Counted from the first letter of the stretch, positions 18,351-27,133 are shown. The stretch is DNA of 64,000 bases from Chryseobacterium aquifrigidense (GCF_006716485.1 NZ_VFPD01000001.1:2772008-2836007), one strand, 5' to 3'. Program-made: numbers and translations. The notes: generated by a model not told the origin, from the letters alone.

Positions 18351-18367
18351 TAATTTAAATCATAAAA

Positions 18368-18739
18368 TTAATCGACAATTTCATATTCGACCGGAATGGT
18401 ACCATGACTGATATCCCCGATCTCATCGAACGCAGCTTTAGACATGTCTAAAGATCTTGATGAATGGTAAGGCCCTCTGTCATTAATTCTCACTATTACC
18501 TCTTTACCATTTTTAAGGTTAGTTACCTTAACGTTTGTTCCAAATGGAAGCGTTCTGTTTGCTGCAGTAAACTTTGAGTTATCAAAGATTTCTCCGCTAG
18601 CGGTTTTTCTACCGTTAAATCTATCGTGGTAGTACGATGCATAACTTGTTTTTTTCGCATCTAAGGCATTACTTGTAAAAGAGTAAACACCCAGGGTTGA
18701 AATCATCATTATGATTACGAGAATGAATCTTTTCATCAT
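18368..18739 (-). CDS. RlpA-like double-psi beta-barrel protein, exported
   Basis: 123 residues: a signal peptide (about 1-25) and a single RlpA/DPBB domain. It shows SYASYYHDRFNGRKTASGEIFD, the TAANRTLPFGTNVKVTN strand and the catalytic-type Asp in IRINDRGPY, followed by RSLDMSKAAFDEIG. RlpA proteins cleave denuded glycan strands at septa. The C-terminal SPOR domain of E. coli RlpA is absent, so septal targeting would need another route. It is preceded by a -7 box and followed by terminator 18320-18350. Confidence 0.9.
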   Translation of the reverse strand: MMKRFILVIIMMISTLGVYSFTSNALDAKKTSYASYYHDRFNGRKTASGEIFDNSKFTAANRTLPFGTNVKVTNLKNGKEVIVRINDRGPYHSSRSLDMSKAAFDEIGDISHGTIPVEYEIVD

Positions 18740-19253
18740 TTTGAACTTTTATTGGTTTTGACGGAGCAAATGTATCAGGAATCTTTATAAAACCCTATTC
18801 GATTTGTTAAAAACAGTTAATAAAATCATAATAAAAAGTTAAACAACCGTGTAACGGCCTATGGATAGGGCTTTTAGATCACACTGTTAAAAAGTGTTAA
18901 AAAAAAGCTTAAAAAGTTAATTTAATTAACTAATTTATGCATAATTTAAAAACTAACAAATCAAAACAATCTGATAATCAATTACTTAAAAATAATACAT
19001 TGTTAAGGTTTTAATCAAACAAAATAATTTTTAAATTAAAATTCTTAAATCCCGGATCTGAAGAACTGACCGCCAGAAGATGTCAGGCCCTCTCCTATCA
19101 ACTTTCCGTATTAAATTTTAACATCTATATACAGTGTTAAAATTTCAAAGCTTGATTTTACTCAAAAAAGTAATAGGTAGAAATTTTAAAAATTACCTCC
19201 ATATTATTTATAACCATCAAAAAAATAAAAGAACCTCTCTTCTGTTAAAAGTA
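18740..19253. other. AT-rich intergenic region without a recognised gene
   Basis: About 510 bases without a credible ORF. Mostly A/T with many TTAAAA tracts. Two local features stand out: a GC-richer patch at 19048-19112 with a CTGAC...GTCAG hairpin, and two degenerate copies of an AGTGTTAA...AAGCTT string (18893-18910 and 19133-19153). No promoter pair or terminator supports an RNA gene. Confidence 0.5.
18767..18774 (-). promoter_or_regulatory. Putative -7 element of the RlpA-like gene
   Basis: The minus strand reads TACATTTG (perfect TAnnTTTG), 27 nt upstream of the ATG at 18739. A -33 TTG was not found at proper spacing. Confidence 0.4.
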
Positions 19254-19281
19254 AAAAACCAATGATTTCTCATTGGTTTTT
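19254..19281 (-). terminator. Intrinsic terminator for the two secreted-protein genes
   Basis: A 12-bp stem AAAAACCAATGA (19254-19265) with its complement (19270-19281), loop TTTC. It lies 23 nt after the stop at 19305. The leftward transcript ends in a T-run. Confidence 0.85.
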
Positions 19282-19304
19282 GTTATGTAATTAAATAAAT
19301 TTCT

Positions 19305-20012
19305 TTATTTTAAATATTCTAATACATAATCATACGTTCCACTCGGATATACTACAGACATACTAGGAGATCCTGTAACAGCAGCTCCGGTAGATGTATC
19401 ATATGAATACAATTCTCTAGAATATACTGTGTTAGTACCTGCTTTATAAATAGTAATTCCGTACAAAGCTGTAATTCCACCAGGAGCCGGAATTGTTACC
19501 GCAGTAGTTGTTCCATTGGCAGCAAAAGTTCCTTTTATACCATAAATCTGTGCGTTGTTTACCTGTCTGTTTGTAACAGTTTCAGTAGTAAGAATATTTT
19601 CTTTACCCGCTCCACCTAATGGTAACCATTGTCCTGAAGCAGAAGAAAATGCTGGTGTTGGAGTAGGATTGCTAAAATAGTAAAAACCTACACCTACAGT
19701 TTGACCTCCGATACCTGATCCTGTAGCAGGAGTAGTACCAGCAACAGAGTTATATACGATCATACCATCATATGCTGTAGGAAACTTTAATGCATTAGTT
19801 ACCGGTGTAACAAATGTAAAAGTCGTTAAGTTTGTTCTTGGAACAGATAAACCTTTTCCTAAATTGTTTGATGAAGGGAAACTTGAAGCATCTAAGTAAA
19901 CTGATTCTCCACCTATGGTTGCATTAATTGTATTATTTGTTTTGATCTGTGCATTAGAAAAGATACCTACAGCTAATAATACAAGAGCAGAAATTTTTTT
20001 ATTTGTGTTCAT
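19305..20012 (-). CDS. Secreted protein of unknown function (tandem copy 2)
   Basis: 235 residues with signal peptide MNTNKKISALVLLAVGIFSNAQ. The mature part is rich in Thr, Gly, Ala, Asn and beta-prone: an ATIGGESVYLDASSF stretch, a LSVPRTNLTTFTF segment, YDGMIVYNSVAG, and a GVGFYYFSNP...QWLPLGG block. The last third (from about 160) is another beta-rich domain ending YPSGTYDYVLEYLK. It shares the PRxxLT / GxIVYxx / GFYYFxN...W plan with the gene upstream. Such blocks occur in Bacteroidota cell-surface and fibre-like proteins. No sorting domain of the T9SS is visible. The function is unknown. Confidence 0.72.
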   Translation of the reverse strand: MNTNKKISALVLLAVGIFSNAQIKTNNTINATIGGESVYLDASSFPSSNNLGKGLSVPRTNLTTFTFVTPVTNALKFPTAYDGMIVYNSVAGTTPATGSGIGGQTVGVGFYYFSNPTPTPAFSSASGQWLPLGGAGKENILTTETVTNRQVNNAQIYGIKGTFAANGTTTAVTIPAPGGITALYGITIYKAGTNTVYSRELYSYDTSTGAAVTGSPSMSVVYPSGTYDYVLEYLK

Positions 20013-20029
20013 TTCACTATTATTTTAAA

Positions 20030-20644
20030 TTATAAACTTGTGCAATACCATGCACCACTGATGAAAGTATACTCTAATGCCGAACCTGATACAGCTGGAG
20101 AAGTAGTTGTACTAGAGTGAACACCAGTAACACTAAATCCAGCACCACCTGTAGCATCAACTATTCTGAACTTATCACCTGCAACTGAAGTTGCTACTGC
20201 AGGAGCTGCAATAGTTACATTCGTAGTTACCAACATTGATTCATTCTTGTTAATAGCTGTTGATTGTGAAACGTTAGTATATCCAGTTGCAACAGAAGTT
20301 CCAACGAAAGGCTTCCATTCAGGAACTGTATTATCGAAATAATAGAAACCAGGGCCGGTAATTTTAACTTTTCTTGCACCTGTTCCTGTTCCGGAAGTAA
20401 TGTAGACAATGGCTCCGTTCTGAGGTGCACCATATGTTCCACTAGTATCATCCTTAGAAGATAATTCTGCTGCTGTCATACGAGGGACTAGTAAGGCATC
20501 AGGTCTAGCATTGTCTGTAGTATTGGCTACTACGTCTAATGTTGCGGCAGGTGTGGTTGTGTTAATCCCCACTCGCCCCTGTTGAGCCTTAGAAACGGCC
20601 GAAAGGCCAACAAGCATAATTGCTGTTAATAAAAATTTTTTCAT
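20030..20644 (-). CDS. Secreted protein of unknown function (tandem copy 1)
   Basis: 204 residues with signal peptide MKKFLLTAIMLVGLSAVSKAQ. The mature start QGRVGINTTTPAATLDV is the fibre-like 'VGInt.P.a.LdV' opening seen in many Bacteroidota surface proteins. It is followed by DALLVPRMTAAELSS, NGAIVYITSG and GPGFYYFDNTVPEWKPF. The C-terminal 80 residues are small-residue and Val/Thr-rich. It precedes a second gene of the same plan by 17 nt, so the two form an operon ending at terminator 19254-19281. A structural surface or matrix role is a guess. Confidence 0.72.
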   Translation of the reverse strand: MKKFLLTAIMLVGLSAVSKAQQGRVGINTTTPAATLDVVANTTDNARPDALLVPRMTAAELSSKDDTSGTYGAPQNGAIVYITSGTGTGARKVKITGPGFYYFDNTVPEWKPFVGTSVATGYTNVSQSTAINKNESMLVTTNVTIAAPAVATSVAGDKFRIVDATGGAGFSVTGVHSSTTTSPAVSGSALEYTFISGAWYCTSL

Positions 20645-21013
20645 AAGTTTTTAAAGATTTTTAATTACATTTTTTCATCAATATTTCCAAAAAGCTTAAT
20701 ATATCTCAACTTGTGAACACTGAACTAAAAATAAAATATTCAAATAACTATTTCAATTGATTTTTTACTTTATTTCAATGATTAACTTACTGAAATCATA
20801 CGATTTAAAAATATTGCTTCTTGGGCAAATTTAAGACATAATTTTCGATTTTAAATACATTATAATAGAAAATTAAAAATTCTTAATTATACAAAATATT
20901 AACAAATTGATTATCAATAAAATAAAAATAAACTACCGAGAAAATTCTATGTTAATTTTCGTTAATAATTTAATTTTAAAAATGATATTTTTACTTGATT
21001 AATAAGCATTTAG
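20645..21013. other. AT-rich intergenic region upstream of the secreted-protein pair
   Basis: About 370 bases with very low G+C and no ORF. A minus-strand TAAATTTG at 20826-20833 could be a -7 element with a leader of about 175 nt. No -33 partner was seen. No terminator for rimO was recognised here. Confidence 0.4.
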
Positions 21014-22315
21014 CTACACCAATTCTCCATATAAGTCAAATTCTTCAGCAGAGGTAATTTTAACGTCTGCAAATTCGCCAATGGAAATATAGGTATCTTC
21101 TGCTGAGACCAAAACCGTATTATCTACATCTGGCGAATCATACTCTGTTCTTCCAATGAAATAATTCCCTTCTTTACGGTCAAAAATACATCTGAATACT
21201 TTACCTAATTTCTCCTGATTTTTTTCCCATGAAATTTGAGACTGCAGTTCCATGATTTCTTCTACTCTTGCCTCTTTTACTTCCTGTGGAATATCATCTT
21301 CCAAAACATAAGCTGTGGTATTTTCTTCGTGAGAATAAGTAAAGCAGCCTAATCTGTCAAACTTCTGCTCTCTTACCCAGTCTTTCAGCTCCTGGAATCT
21401 TTCTTCTGTTTCACCCGGATATCCAACAATCAGTGTTGTTCTGATGGCCATGTCAGGAACTTTTTCTCTGAATTTTCCTAAAAGGGCATCTGTTTTCTCG
21501 TGAGTAGTTCCTCTCTTCATAGATTTTAACAGATCTGAATTGATGTGCTGAAGAGGGATATCTATATAATTACATACTTTAGGTTCTTCGCGGATAATAT
21601 CAAGAACATCTTCAGGGAAGCCGCTTGGGAAAGCATAGTGAAGACGAATCCATTCTACTCCTTCTACTTTTACCAATTCTTTTAAAAGGTCACCTAATGC
21701 TCTTTTTTTATACAGGTCCAATCCATAGTAAGTAAGATCCTGCGCAATAAGAATTAATTCTTTTGTTCCTTTTTTGGCCAGTTTCTGAGCTTCTAAAACC
21801 AGTTTTTCAATTGGAGTTGAAATATGCCCTCCTCTCATCAACGGGATAGCACAGAAAGAACATGGTCTGTCACAGCCTTCAGAAATTTTAAGGTATGCGT
21901 AATGTTTTGGAGTTGTCGTTAATCTTTCTCCTACCAGTTCATGCTTATAATCTGCACCAAGATGCTTTAAAAGTACCGGAAGGTCTCTGGTTCCGAAATA
22001 TTGATCTACATCCGGGATTTCTTTTATCAAATCCGGTTTATATCTTTCAGACAGACAACCTGTAACGAATACTTTCTCAACCTCGCCTCTGTTTTTAGCA
22101 TCAACATAATCAAGAATGGTATTGATAGATTCTTCTTTAGCATTATCAATAAATCCGCAGGTATTGATTACCACAATATCCCCACGGTCTTCGTGAACCA
22201 CTTCTTTGCCATTGGCCTTCAGCTGGCTCATTAATACTTCAGAATCATATACATTCTTGGAACATCCAAGAGTGACTACATTGATTTTCTTCTTCCCTAC
22301 AGATTTTGTACGCAT
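21014..22315 (-). CDS. rimO: Ribosomal protein S12 methylthiotransferase
   Basis: Radical-SAM enzyme that methylthiolates Asp of ribosomal protein S12. About 433 residues from ATG 22315 (MRTKSVGKKKINVVTLGCSK); the frame to 22345 begins without a good start. The N-terminal UPF0004 domain has cluster cysteines in TLGCSKN, NTCGFID and TGCLSE. The radical-SAM motif is CDRPCSFCAIPLMRGGH. The C-terminal ~65 residues form a TRAM domain. It is a single gene with its own -7 box and lies just beyond the terminator of the polysaccharide operon. Confidence 0.97.
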   Translation of the reverse strand: MRTKSVGKKKINVVTLGCSKNVYDSEVLMSQLKANGKEVVHEDRGDIVVINTCGFIDNAKEESINTILDYVDAKNRGEVEKVFVTGCLSERYKPDLIKEIPDVDQYFGTRDLPVLLKHLGADYKHELVGERLTTTPKHYAYLKISEGCDRPCSFCAIPLMRGGHISTPIEKLVLEAQKLAKKGTKELILIAQDLTYYGLDLYKKRALGDLLKELVKVEGVEWIRLHYAFPSGFPEDVLDIIREEPKVCNYIDIPLQHINSDLLKSMKRGTTHEKTDALLGKFREKVPDMAIRTTLIVGYPGETEERFQELKDWVREQKFDRLGCFTYSHEENTTAYVLEDDIPQEVKEARVEEIMELQSQISWEKNQEKLGKVFRCIFDRKEGNYFIGRTEYDSPDVDNTVLVSAEDTYISIGEFADVKITSAEEFDLYGELV

Positions 22316-22334
22316 CGTTTTGATTTTGAGTCTG

Positions 22335-22342
22335 CAAAGATA
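22335..22342 (-). promoter_or_regulatory. Putative -7 element of rimO
   Basis: The minus strand reads TATCTTTG, perfect TAnnTTTG, 19 nt upstream of the rimO ATG at 22315, consistent with a short leader. No good TTG at -33. Confidence 0.5.
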
Positions 22343-22372
22343 CAAAATATTGGAGAGTTAAGATTAAAAAAT

Positions 22373-22399
22373 GAAAACCACTTTATAAAAGTGGTTTTC
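22373..22399 (-). terminator. Terminator of the polysaccharide operon
   Basis: A 12-bp stem GAAAACCACTTT (22373-22384) and AAAGTGGTTTTC (22388-22399) with loop ATA. The leftward transcript from the polysaccharide locus passes it 11 nt after the rfbC stop. Confidence 0.85.
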
Positions 22400-22410
22400 A
22401 GGGATATACT

Positions 22411-22956
22411 TTAAAAGTTTTTTTCTTTAAATCCAGGGGCATTCTGGTCTTTTTCTGAAAGTATGGCATCTTTTTCATCTACCTTCCAGTCGATATTGAG
22501 ATCCGGATCATTGAATTTCACACTGCCTTCAGATTCTTTGTTATAAAAATTATCACATTTATACGAAAATACTGCATGGGTACTCAATACAGAAAAGCCG
22601 TGTCCGAAACCTCTGGGAACATAAAGCTGTACTTTATTTTCGGCCGTAAGTTCTATTCCGAACCATTTTCCGAATGTAGGAGAATCTTCTCTAAGGTCTA
22701 CCGCCACGTCCCAAACGCTTCCTTCAAGGCAGGAAACCAATTTTGCCTGGGCATGTTCTCCTTTCTGAAGATGCAATCCTCTCAATACTCCATAGGAAGA
22801 TTTAGAAATATTATCCTGCACAAAGTGCCCGTTCATTCCGGTAAGTTCCTCGAATTTTTTTTCGTTGAACTTTTCAAAGAAGTAGCCTCTTTCGTCTTCA
22901 AATATGGTAGGCTCTATGATGTAGCAGTCTTTAAGCGGGGTTTCTTTAATTTTCAT
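22411..22956 (-). CDS. rfbC: dTDP-4-dehydrorhamnose 3,5-epimerase-like protein
   Basis: 181 residues of the RmlC cupin fold. It has YIIEPTIFEDERGYFFE, the catalytic-type His of VLRGLHLQKG, WDVAVDLREDSPTFGKW and YVPRGFGHGFSVLS. In the dTDP-rhamnose pathway this enzyme epimerises dTDP-4-keto-6-deoxyglucose. It is the last gene of the polysaccharide operon, and rmlA, rmlB and rmlD are not in the window. They may be elsewhere, or this copy may act on another keto sugar. Confidence 0.92.
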   Translation of the reverse strand: MKIKETPLKDCYIIEPTIFEDERGYFFEKFNEKKFEELTGMNGHFVQDNISKSSYGVLRGLHLQKGEHAQAKLVSCLEGSVWDVAVDLREDSPTFGKWFGIELTAENKVQLYVPRGFGHGFSVLSTHAVFSYKCDNFYNKESEGSVKFNDPDLNIDWKVDEKDAILSEKDQNAPGFKEKNF

Positions 22957-22970
22957 AATAGTTAAAAACT

Positions 22971-23540
22971 CTATTTCAATGTGGTTATTAATGTTTTAAA
23001 CAAGATCTTTGTATCGTTTCTGAATGACATATTTTCAAAATAGTCCAGATTCATTTTTACCTTGTTTGGAAATAATACTTTATCATTATACGCTAAAGGA
23101 TCTTCCTGATTATTCAGAAGATATTCTTCATCTCTGTATTTAATACTTGCTTCACAGGTAAGTCCCGGTTTAAGTTCCAGAACTTTTCTATCTGCTCCGG
23201 TAAGTTTATCGTAATAGCCTTCAATATCAGGTCTGGGGCCTACAAAACTCATATCTCCTTTTAAAATATTAAACAATTGCGGAAATTCATCCAGCTTAAA
23301 TTTTCTGAGCGTCTGCCCTATTTTGGAACAGGTTCTCTTCTGTTCATGAATTGTTTTAATTTTAAAAATGGTAAATGGTTTTCCATACTGCCCTATCCGG
23401 GTCTGAAAAAAAATTCCATTGGATGATGTATCAAAGCTTGCAATTACATATAAAATAATCAGTACAGGCATAAGAAAAAGGATTAATATTGCCGCTAAGG
23501 CAAAATCAAAGACCTGTTTCCAATATTTATACTGATTCAT
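22971..23540 (-). CDS. Phosphoglycosyl transferase (bacterial sugar transferase family)
   Basis: 189 residues. An N-terminal membrane helix (about 8-32) is followed by the sugar transferase core: TIFKIKTIHEQK, RKFKLDEFPQLFNILKGDMSFVGPRPD (family signature with the catalytic DE and PRP) and LKPGLTCEAS. The family moves a sugar-1-phosphate from a UDP-sugar to undecaprenyl phosphate. It lies 14 nt upstream of rfbC and follows pglE. It is one of two such enzymes in the operon (the other is PglC-like, 25298-25906), so its sugar is uncertain. Confidence 0.9.
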   Translation of the reverse strand: MNQYKYWKQVFDFALAAILILFLMPVLIILYVIASFDTSSNGIFFQTRIGQYGKPFTIFKIKTIHEQKRTCSKIGQTLRKFKLDEFPQLFNILKGDMSFVGPRPDIEGYYDKLTGADRKVLELKPGLTCEASIKYRDEEYLLNNQEDPLAYNDKVLFPNKVKMNLDYFENMSFRNDTKILFKTLITTLK

Positions 23541-23549
23541 TAAATGATA

Positions 23550-24686
23550 TTAAATTCCAAAGTAAGTATGAACTACCTTTGTTATTCTTTCTCTGTCATC
23601 ATCAGACAGGTTAGAGCCTGAAGGAAGGCATAATCCGTTATCAAAAAGTTTTTCAGAAACATTCCCGCCATAATAAGGAGAAGTTTCAAAAACCGGCTGT
23701 AAATGCATTGGTTTCCAAAGTGGTCTTGATTCAATATTGTCTTCTAAAAATGCATGTCTTAAACCTTCTCTGTCTTTACCTGTAATTTCCGGATCAACGA
23801 TCACTGCAGATAACCAGTGGTTGGAATAGAAATCATCTCCTGACTCTGAAAATACGGTTACTCCTTCAATATTGCTGAAGAGGTCAACATAGAAACTGTG
23901 CATTGCTCTACGCGCAGCCACTCTGTCTTTAAGCACTTCCATCTGCCCTCTTCCTATTCCTGCCACGATATTGCTCATTCTGTAGTTGAACCCGATGTGT
24001 GAATGCTGATAGTGTGGTGCATTGTCTCTCGCTTGTGTGGAAAGGAAAACCGCTTTATCTTTATCTTCCTGAGTATGACAAACCAAAGCGCCGCCTCCTG
24101 AAGTGGTAATAATTTTATTTCCGTTAAAACTTAAGATTCCAAAACGTCCGAATGTTCCGCATGCCTGTCCTTTATACGTTGAGCCAAGAGCTTCTGCAGC
24201 ATCTTCTATCACAGGAATCTGGAATTCCTGAGCAATGGCTGTAATTTCGTCCATTTTTGCCGGCATACCATACAGGTGAACTACAATGATTGCTTTAGGT
24301 TTTGTTCCTTTCTGGATTCTGTCTTCGATGGCTTCTCTTAGTGCTTTCGGACACATATTCCATGTAACTGGTTCGCTGTCAACAAAAACAGGAATTGCTC
24401 CACAATATGCGATTGGATTGGCTGAAGCCGAGAAAGTCATAGATTGGCAGATTACCTCATCACCATGTACAACTCCACACTCGATAAGAGCAAGGTGTAA
24501 TGCTGCAGTACCTGCAGAAAGAGCAGCTACTTTTGCGTTTCCACCTAAAAACTGCTCCAGATCACTTTCAAATCCGTTAACATTAGGCCCCAACGGAGCT
24601 ACCCAGTTTTCTTCAAATGCCTCGTTGATGTATTTTTGTTCATTCCCTCCCATATGTGGCGAGGACAGCCAAATTTTAGTATTCAT
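23550..24686 (-). CDS. pglE: PLP-dependent nucleotide-sugar aminotransferase (PglE-like)
   Basis: 378 residues of the DegT/DnrJ/EryC1/StrS family. It forms UDP-4-amino-sugar from UDP-4-keto-6-deoxy-GlcNAc in bacillosamine synthesis. The PLP-binding Lys is K191 in SFNGNKIITTSGGGA. VIEDAAEALGSTYKG and the early LSAGTAALHLAL are typical. The gene order pglC-pglD-pglE, with PglD immediately upstream, supports the PglE role. Specific identity as pglE is inferred from neighbours. Confidence 0.88.
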   Translation of the reverse strand: MNTKIWLSSPHMGGNEQKYINEAFEENWVAPLGPNVNGFESDLEQFLGGNAKVAALSAGTAALHLALIECGVVHGDEVICQSMTFSASANPIAYCGAIPVFVDSEPVTWNMCPKALREAIEDRIQKGTKPKAIIVVHLYGMPAKMDEITAIAQEFQIPVIEDAAEALGSTYKGQACGTFGRFGILSFNGNKIITTSGGGALVCHTQEDKDKAVFLSTQARDNAPHYQHSHIGFNYRMSNIVAGIGRGQMEVLKDRVAARRAMHSFYVDLFSNIEGVTVFSESGDDFYSNHWLSAVIVDPEITGKDREGLRHAFLEDNIESRPLWKPMHLQPVFETSPYYGGNVSEKLFDNGLCLPSGSNLSDDDRERITKVVHTYFGI

Positions 24687-24704
24687 ATTTTTGATTCGTA
24701 ACTT

Positions 24705-25298
24705 TTATATAATATTTTTTTTGATAATTCTACCCGGATTTCCTACTACAACTGAATAATCAGGAATATCGTTAATGATGACCGCACCGGCACCTATGAC
24801 ACACCATTTTCCTATTTTGATTCCCTGAATTACAGAAGCTCCTATTCCAATCTGAGAGCCTTCACCGACTTCTACTCCTCCGGCAAGTGCCGAATTGGGT
24901 GAAATATGAGCAAAGTCTTCAATCACGCAATCATGATCTACAGATGCATTGGTATTGATGATACAATGTTTTCCAATGGCAGTATCTGAATTAATTACCA
25001 CGCCTCCCATAATTACTGTTCCCTCTTCTATTTTCACTGAACCAGAAATAATTGACTTTGGGTGTATTAACGTACCCATCTCTTTATCAATCTGTTCTGC
25101 GATTTTCTTACGGGTGAGATTATTTCCAATTGAAATTACAAGGTGATCTGTATTGTCCGGAATTGTTTTAAGAACCGGAAATCCATAGCATTCTGTTTTA
25201 CTGATGTCATGATCAATAAAAGCCTTTATTTCAATTCCGGAAGCAGCTGCAATATCTGCTATTACTTTACCGTGTCCGCTTGCTCCAAATAAATACAT
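24705..25298 (-). CDS. pglD: UDP-4-amino-sugar N-acetyltransferase (PglD-like)
   Basis: 197 residues: an N-terminal Rossmann-like domain (MYLFGASGHGKVIADI) and a C-terminal left-handed beta-helix of hexapeptide repeats. A His-rich catalytic segment, NTNASVDHDCVIEDFAH, matches the PglD active site. It acetylates the 4-amino group to give UDP-diNAc-bacillosamine. It shares one base with pglC (25298) and precedes pglE. Confidence 0.9.
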   Translation of the reverse strand: MYLFGASGHGKVIADIAAASGIEIKAFIDHDISKTECYGFPVLKTIPDNTDHLVISIGNNLTRKKIAEQIDKEMGTLIHPKSIISGSVKIEEGTVIMGGVVINSDTAIGKHCIINTNASVDHDCVIEDFAHISPNSALAGGVEVGEGSQIGIGASVIQGIKIGKWCVIGAGAVIINDIPDYSVVVGNPGRIIKKNII

Positions 25299-25906
25299 TA
25301 TTTTTTCTTTCCTTTAAAAGGTTCTATGGTAACATGTCCATCTGCTGAAATACCTTCTCTTATAAAAACTTTCTTTATGGTAAGGAATATTATTTTCAGA
25401 TCCAGCATCAGAGATACGTGGTCGACATACCAGACATCTAAATTAAACTTTTCTTCCCAAGAAATAGCATTTCTTCCGTTAATCTGTGCCCAGCCGGTAA
25501 TTCCCGGTCTTACTTCGTGTCTCCTTGCCTGATGTTCATCATATAAAGGCAGATATTGTACCAATAAGGGTCTTGGACCTATTAATGCCATATCACCTAT
25601 CAGAACATTAATCAGCTGGGGAATTTCATCAATTGATGTTTTACGGACAAATGATCCTACTGCCGTAAGTCTCTCTGCATCTGACAACAGATTCCCTTCA
25701 GAGTCTTTTTTGTCATTCATTGTTTTGAATTTTATAATGGTAAAAATTTTACCATTTTTCCCTGGTCTTCTCTGCAGGAAAAAAGGTTTCCCTTCATTTG
25801 CAATGGCCAAAGCAATAAAAAAAACAATAAAGACAGGGCTTATTATAAGCAAACCGGTTAAGGCTAATATAAAATCAAAAACTCTTTTTACAAAAACACG
25901 ATACAT
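25298..25906 (-). CDS. pglC: Undecaprenyl-phosphate phosphoglycosyl transferase (PglC-like)
   Basis: 202 residues with close resemblance over its full length to Campylobacter PglC. A single N-terminal reentrant membrane segment (about 8-30) is followed by TIIKFKTMND, TSIDEIPQLINVLIGDMALIG, PRPLLVQYLPLY, VRPGITGWAQINGRNAISW and a terminal SADGHVTIEPF. PglC loads diNAc-bacillosamine-1-phosphate onto Und-P and thus starts glycan assembly. PglD and PglE follow in the operon. Confidence 0.93.
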   Translation of the reverse strand: MYRVFVKRVFDFILALTGLLIISPVFIVFFIALAIANEGKPFFLQRRPGKNGKIFTIIKFKTMNDKKDSEGNLLSDAERLTAVGSFVRKTSIDEIPQLINVLIGDMALIGPRPLLVQYLPLYDEHQARRHEVRPGITGWAQINGRNAISWEEKFNLDVWYVDHVSLMLDLKIIFLTIKKVFIREGISADGHVTIEPFKGKKK

Positions 25907-25927
25907 CTTTTTCTTTTCTCTTTATTT

Positions 25928-27133
25928 TTAAGCGTTAATAATTTTATCATAAGATTGTTGTACCAGAAATTCTCTTTCCAGGAATTTCCTGCTGTTCTCC
26001 CTCATTTCTTCAAAGTCGTTTGTATCCATTTCTACAAATTTATCTATTGCTTTTATCATCTCTTGAAGATTCGCTGAATGTACAGCTATACCGCAATTAT
26101 TCTTAACTACATCTGTTCCGATATCTGTACAAGAGTCGGTAGCGGTAAGAACCGGCAATTTAAACTCAAGATATGAGAGTAAACGGGATGGATAATTTGG
26201 GATGGTAAAATCTTTATGCAGAAAGATCAGCCCAACGTCGCATGACTGTACCAGCAGGTCATAATCAGTTTTGGGAATGGCAGATAAAAGCAATGCATTT
26301 TTAGGGCGGAAATTATCAAACCATTTCCTCATTCTGCCAAATTCTGTTCCTGAACCCACTATCACAAAAAATAATCTGTCATCTTCAGCTTTAGCTTTTA
26401 AGGTTTCTATCACAAACTCAATTCCCTGGGGTTTTCCCAAATTCCCACCGTAGATAAAGATTTTTCTATTTTCCGGGATGCCATACCTGGCGTGAATGTC
26501 TTTATATTGGCAAATAATTTCTCTGTTTAAAGGCAAGAGCTCAATAGCATTTGGATTTACCTCCAGTTTTTCTTTAGGAATAAAAGAATTATGCTCCATC
26601 ACAAATTTTAGATTGGCATCAGACATACACCCAATTTTATCTGAGATCAAATATAATTCTTTTTCTTTATTTCTAAAGTAATTGTAGAGTAATCCTTTCT
26701 TAGACATCAGCTGCATATCCACAGCATTTTGCGGGAAGATATCCTTCAGAAGTAAATATGTCTTAGCCTGATCTCTTTTTTTGATATATTTAATAAGGTT
26801 TGTAAAAGTAATAGGAGGTGTGGCATAAATAACCAGATCAAATTTTACTTCCGGTAAGTATTTTTTGATTGCTCTCAGAAAGAGTTTATCTATTGTTAAG
26901 GTAGAAATTCCCTTTTCAATAAAGTTCGTTTTCTGGATATTAAGTGTTTTTACATTCAGAAAAACAGTATTCCCTTCTTTATTCACTTTTGTTTCTTGAT
27001 TTTCGCATCTTTCAACAGGGGAAACTATATACAGGTGATGCCCATGCTGGGAAAATTCCCGCATTAAATCTTGATAAATACCACGTTCTTTTAGGGTGTT
27101 TATCTTCACTAAGGTAAGAAACATTATATTCAT
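25928..27133 (-). CDS. wbuB: GT4 glycosyltransferase, probable L-FucNAc transferase (WbuB-like)
   Basis: 401 residues with two Rossmann-like halves. The GT4 C-terminal block has FIYGGNLGKPQGIEF, DVGLIFLHKD and the loop NYPSRLLSYLEFKLPVLTAT, where the usual second catalytic Glu would lie. It overlaps capG by 4 nt and sits directly downstream of the UDP-L-FucNAc genes. WbuB has the same position behind fnlABC in E. coli O26. Donor UDP-L-FucNAc is inferred from this context. Confidence 0.78.
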   Translation of the reverse strand: MNIMFLTLVKINTLKERGIYQDLMREFSQHGHHLYIVSPVERCENQETKVNKEGNTVFLNVKTLNIQKTNFIEKGISTLTIDKLFLRAIKKYLPEVKFDLVIYATPPITFTNLIKYIKKRDQAKTYLLLKDIFPQNAVDMQLMSKKGLLYNYFRNKEKELYLISDKIGCMSDANLKFVMEHNSFIPKEKLEVNPNAIELLPLNREIICQYKDIHARYGIPENRKIFIYGGNLGKPQGIEFVIETLKAKAEDDRLFFVIVGSGTEFGRMRKWFDNFRPKNALLLSAIPKTDYDLLVQSCDVGLIFLHKDFTIPNYPSRLLSYLEFKLPVLTATDSCTDIGTDVVKNNCGIAVHSANLQEMIKAIDKFVEMDTNDFEEMRENSRKFLEREFLVQQSYDKIINA

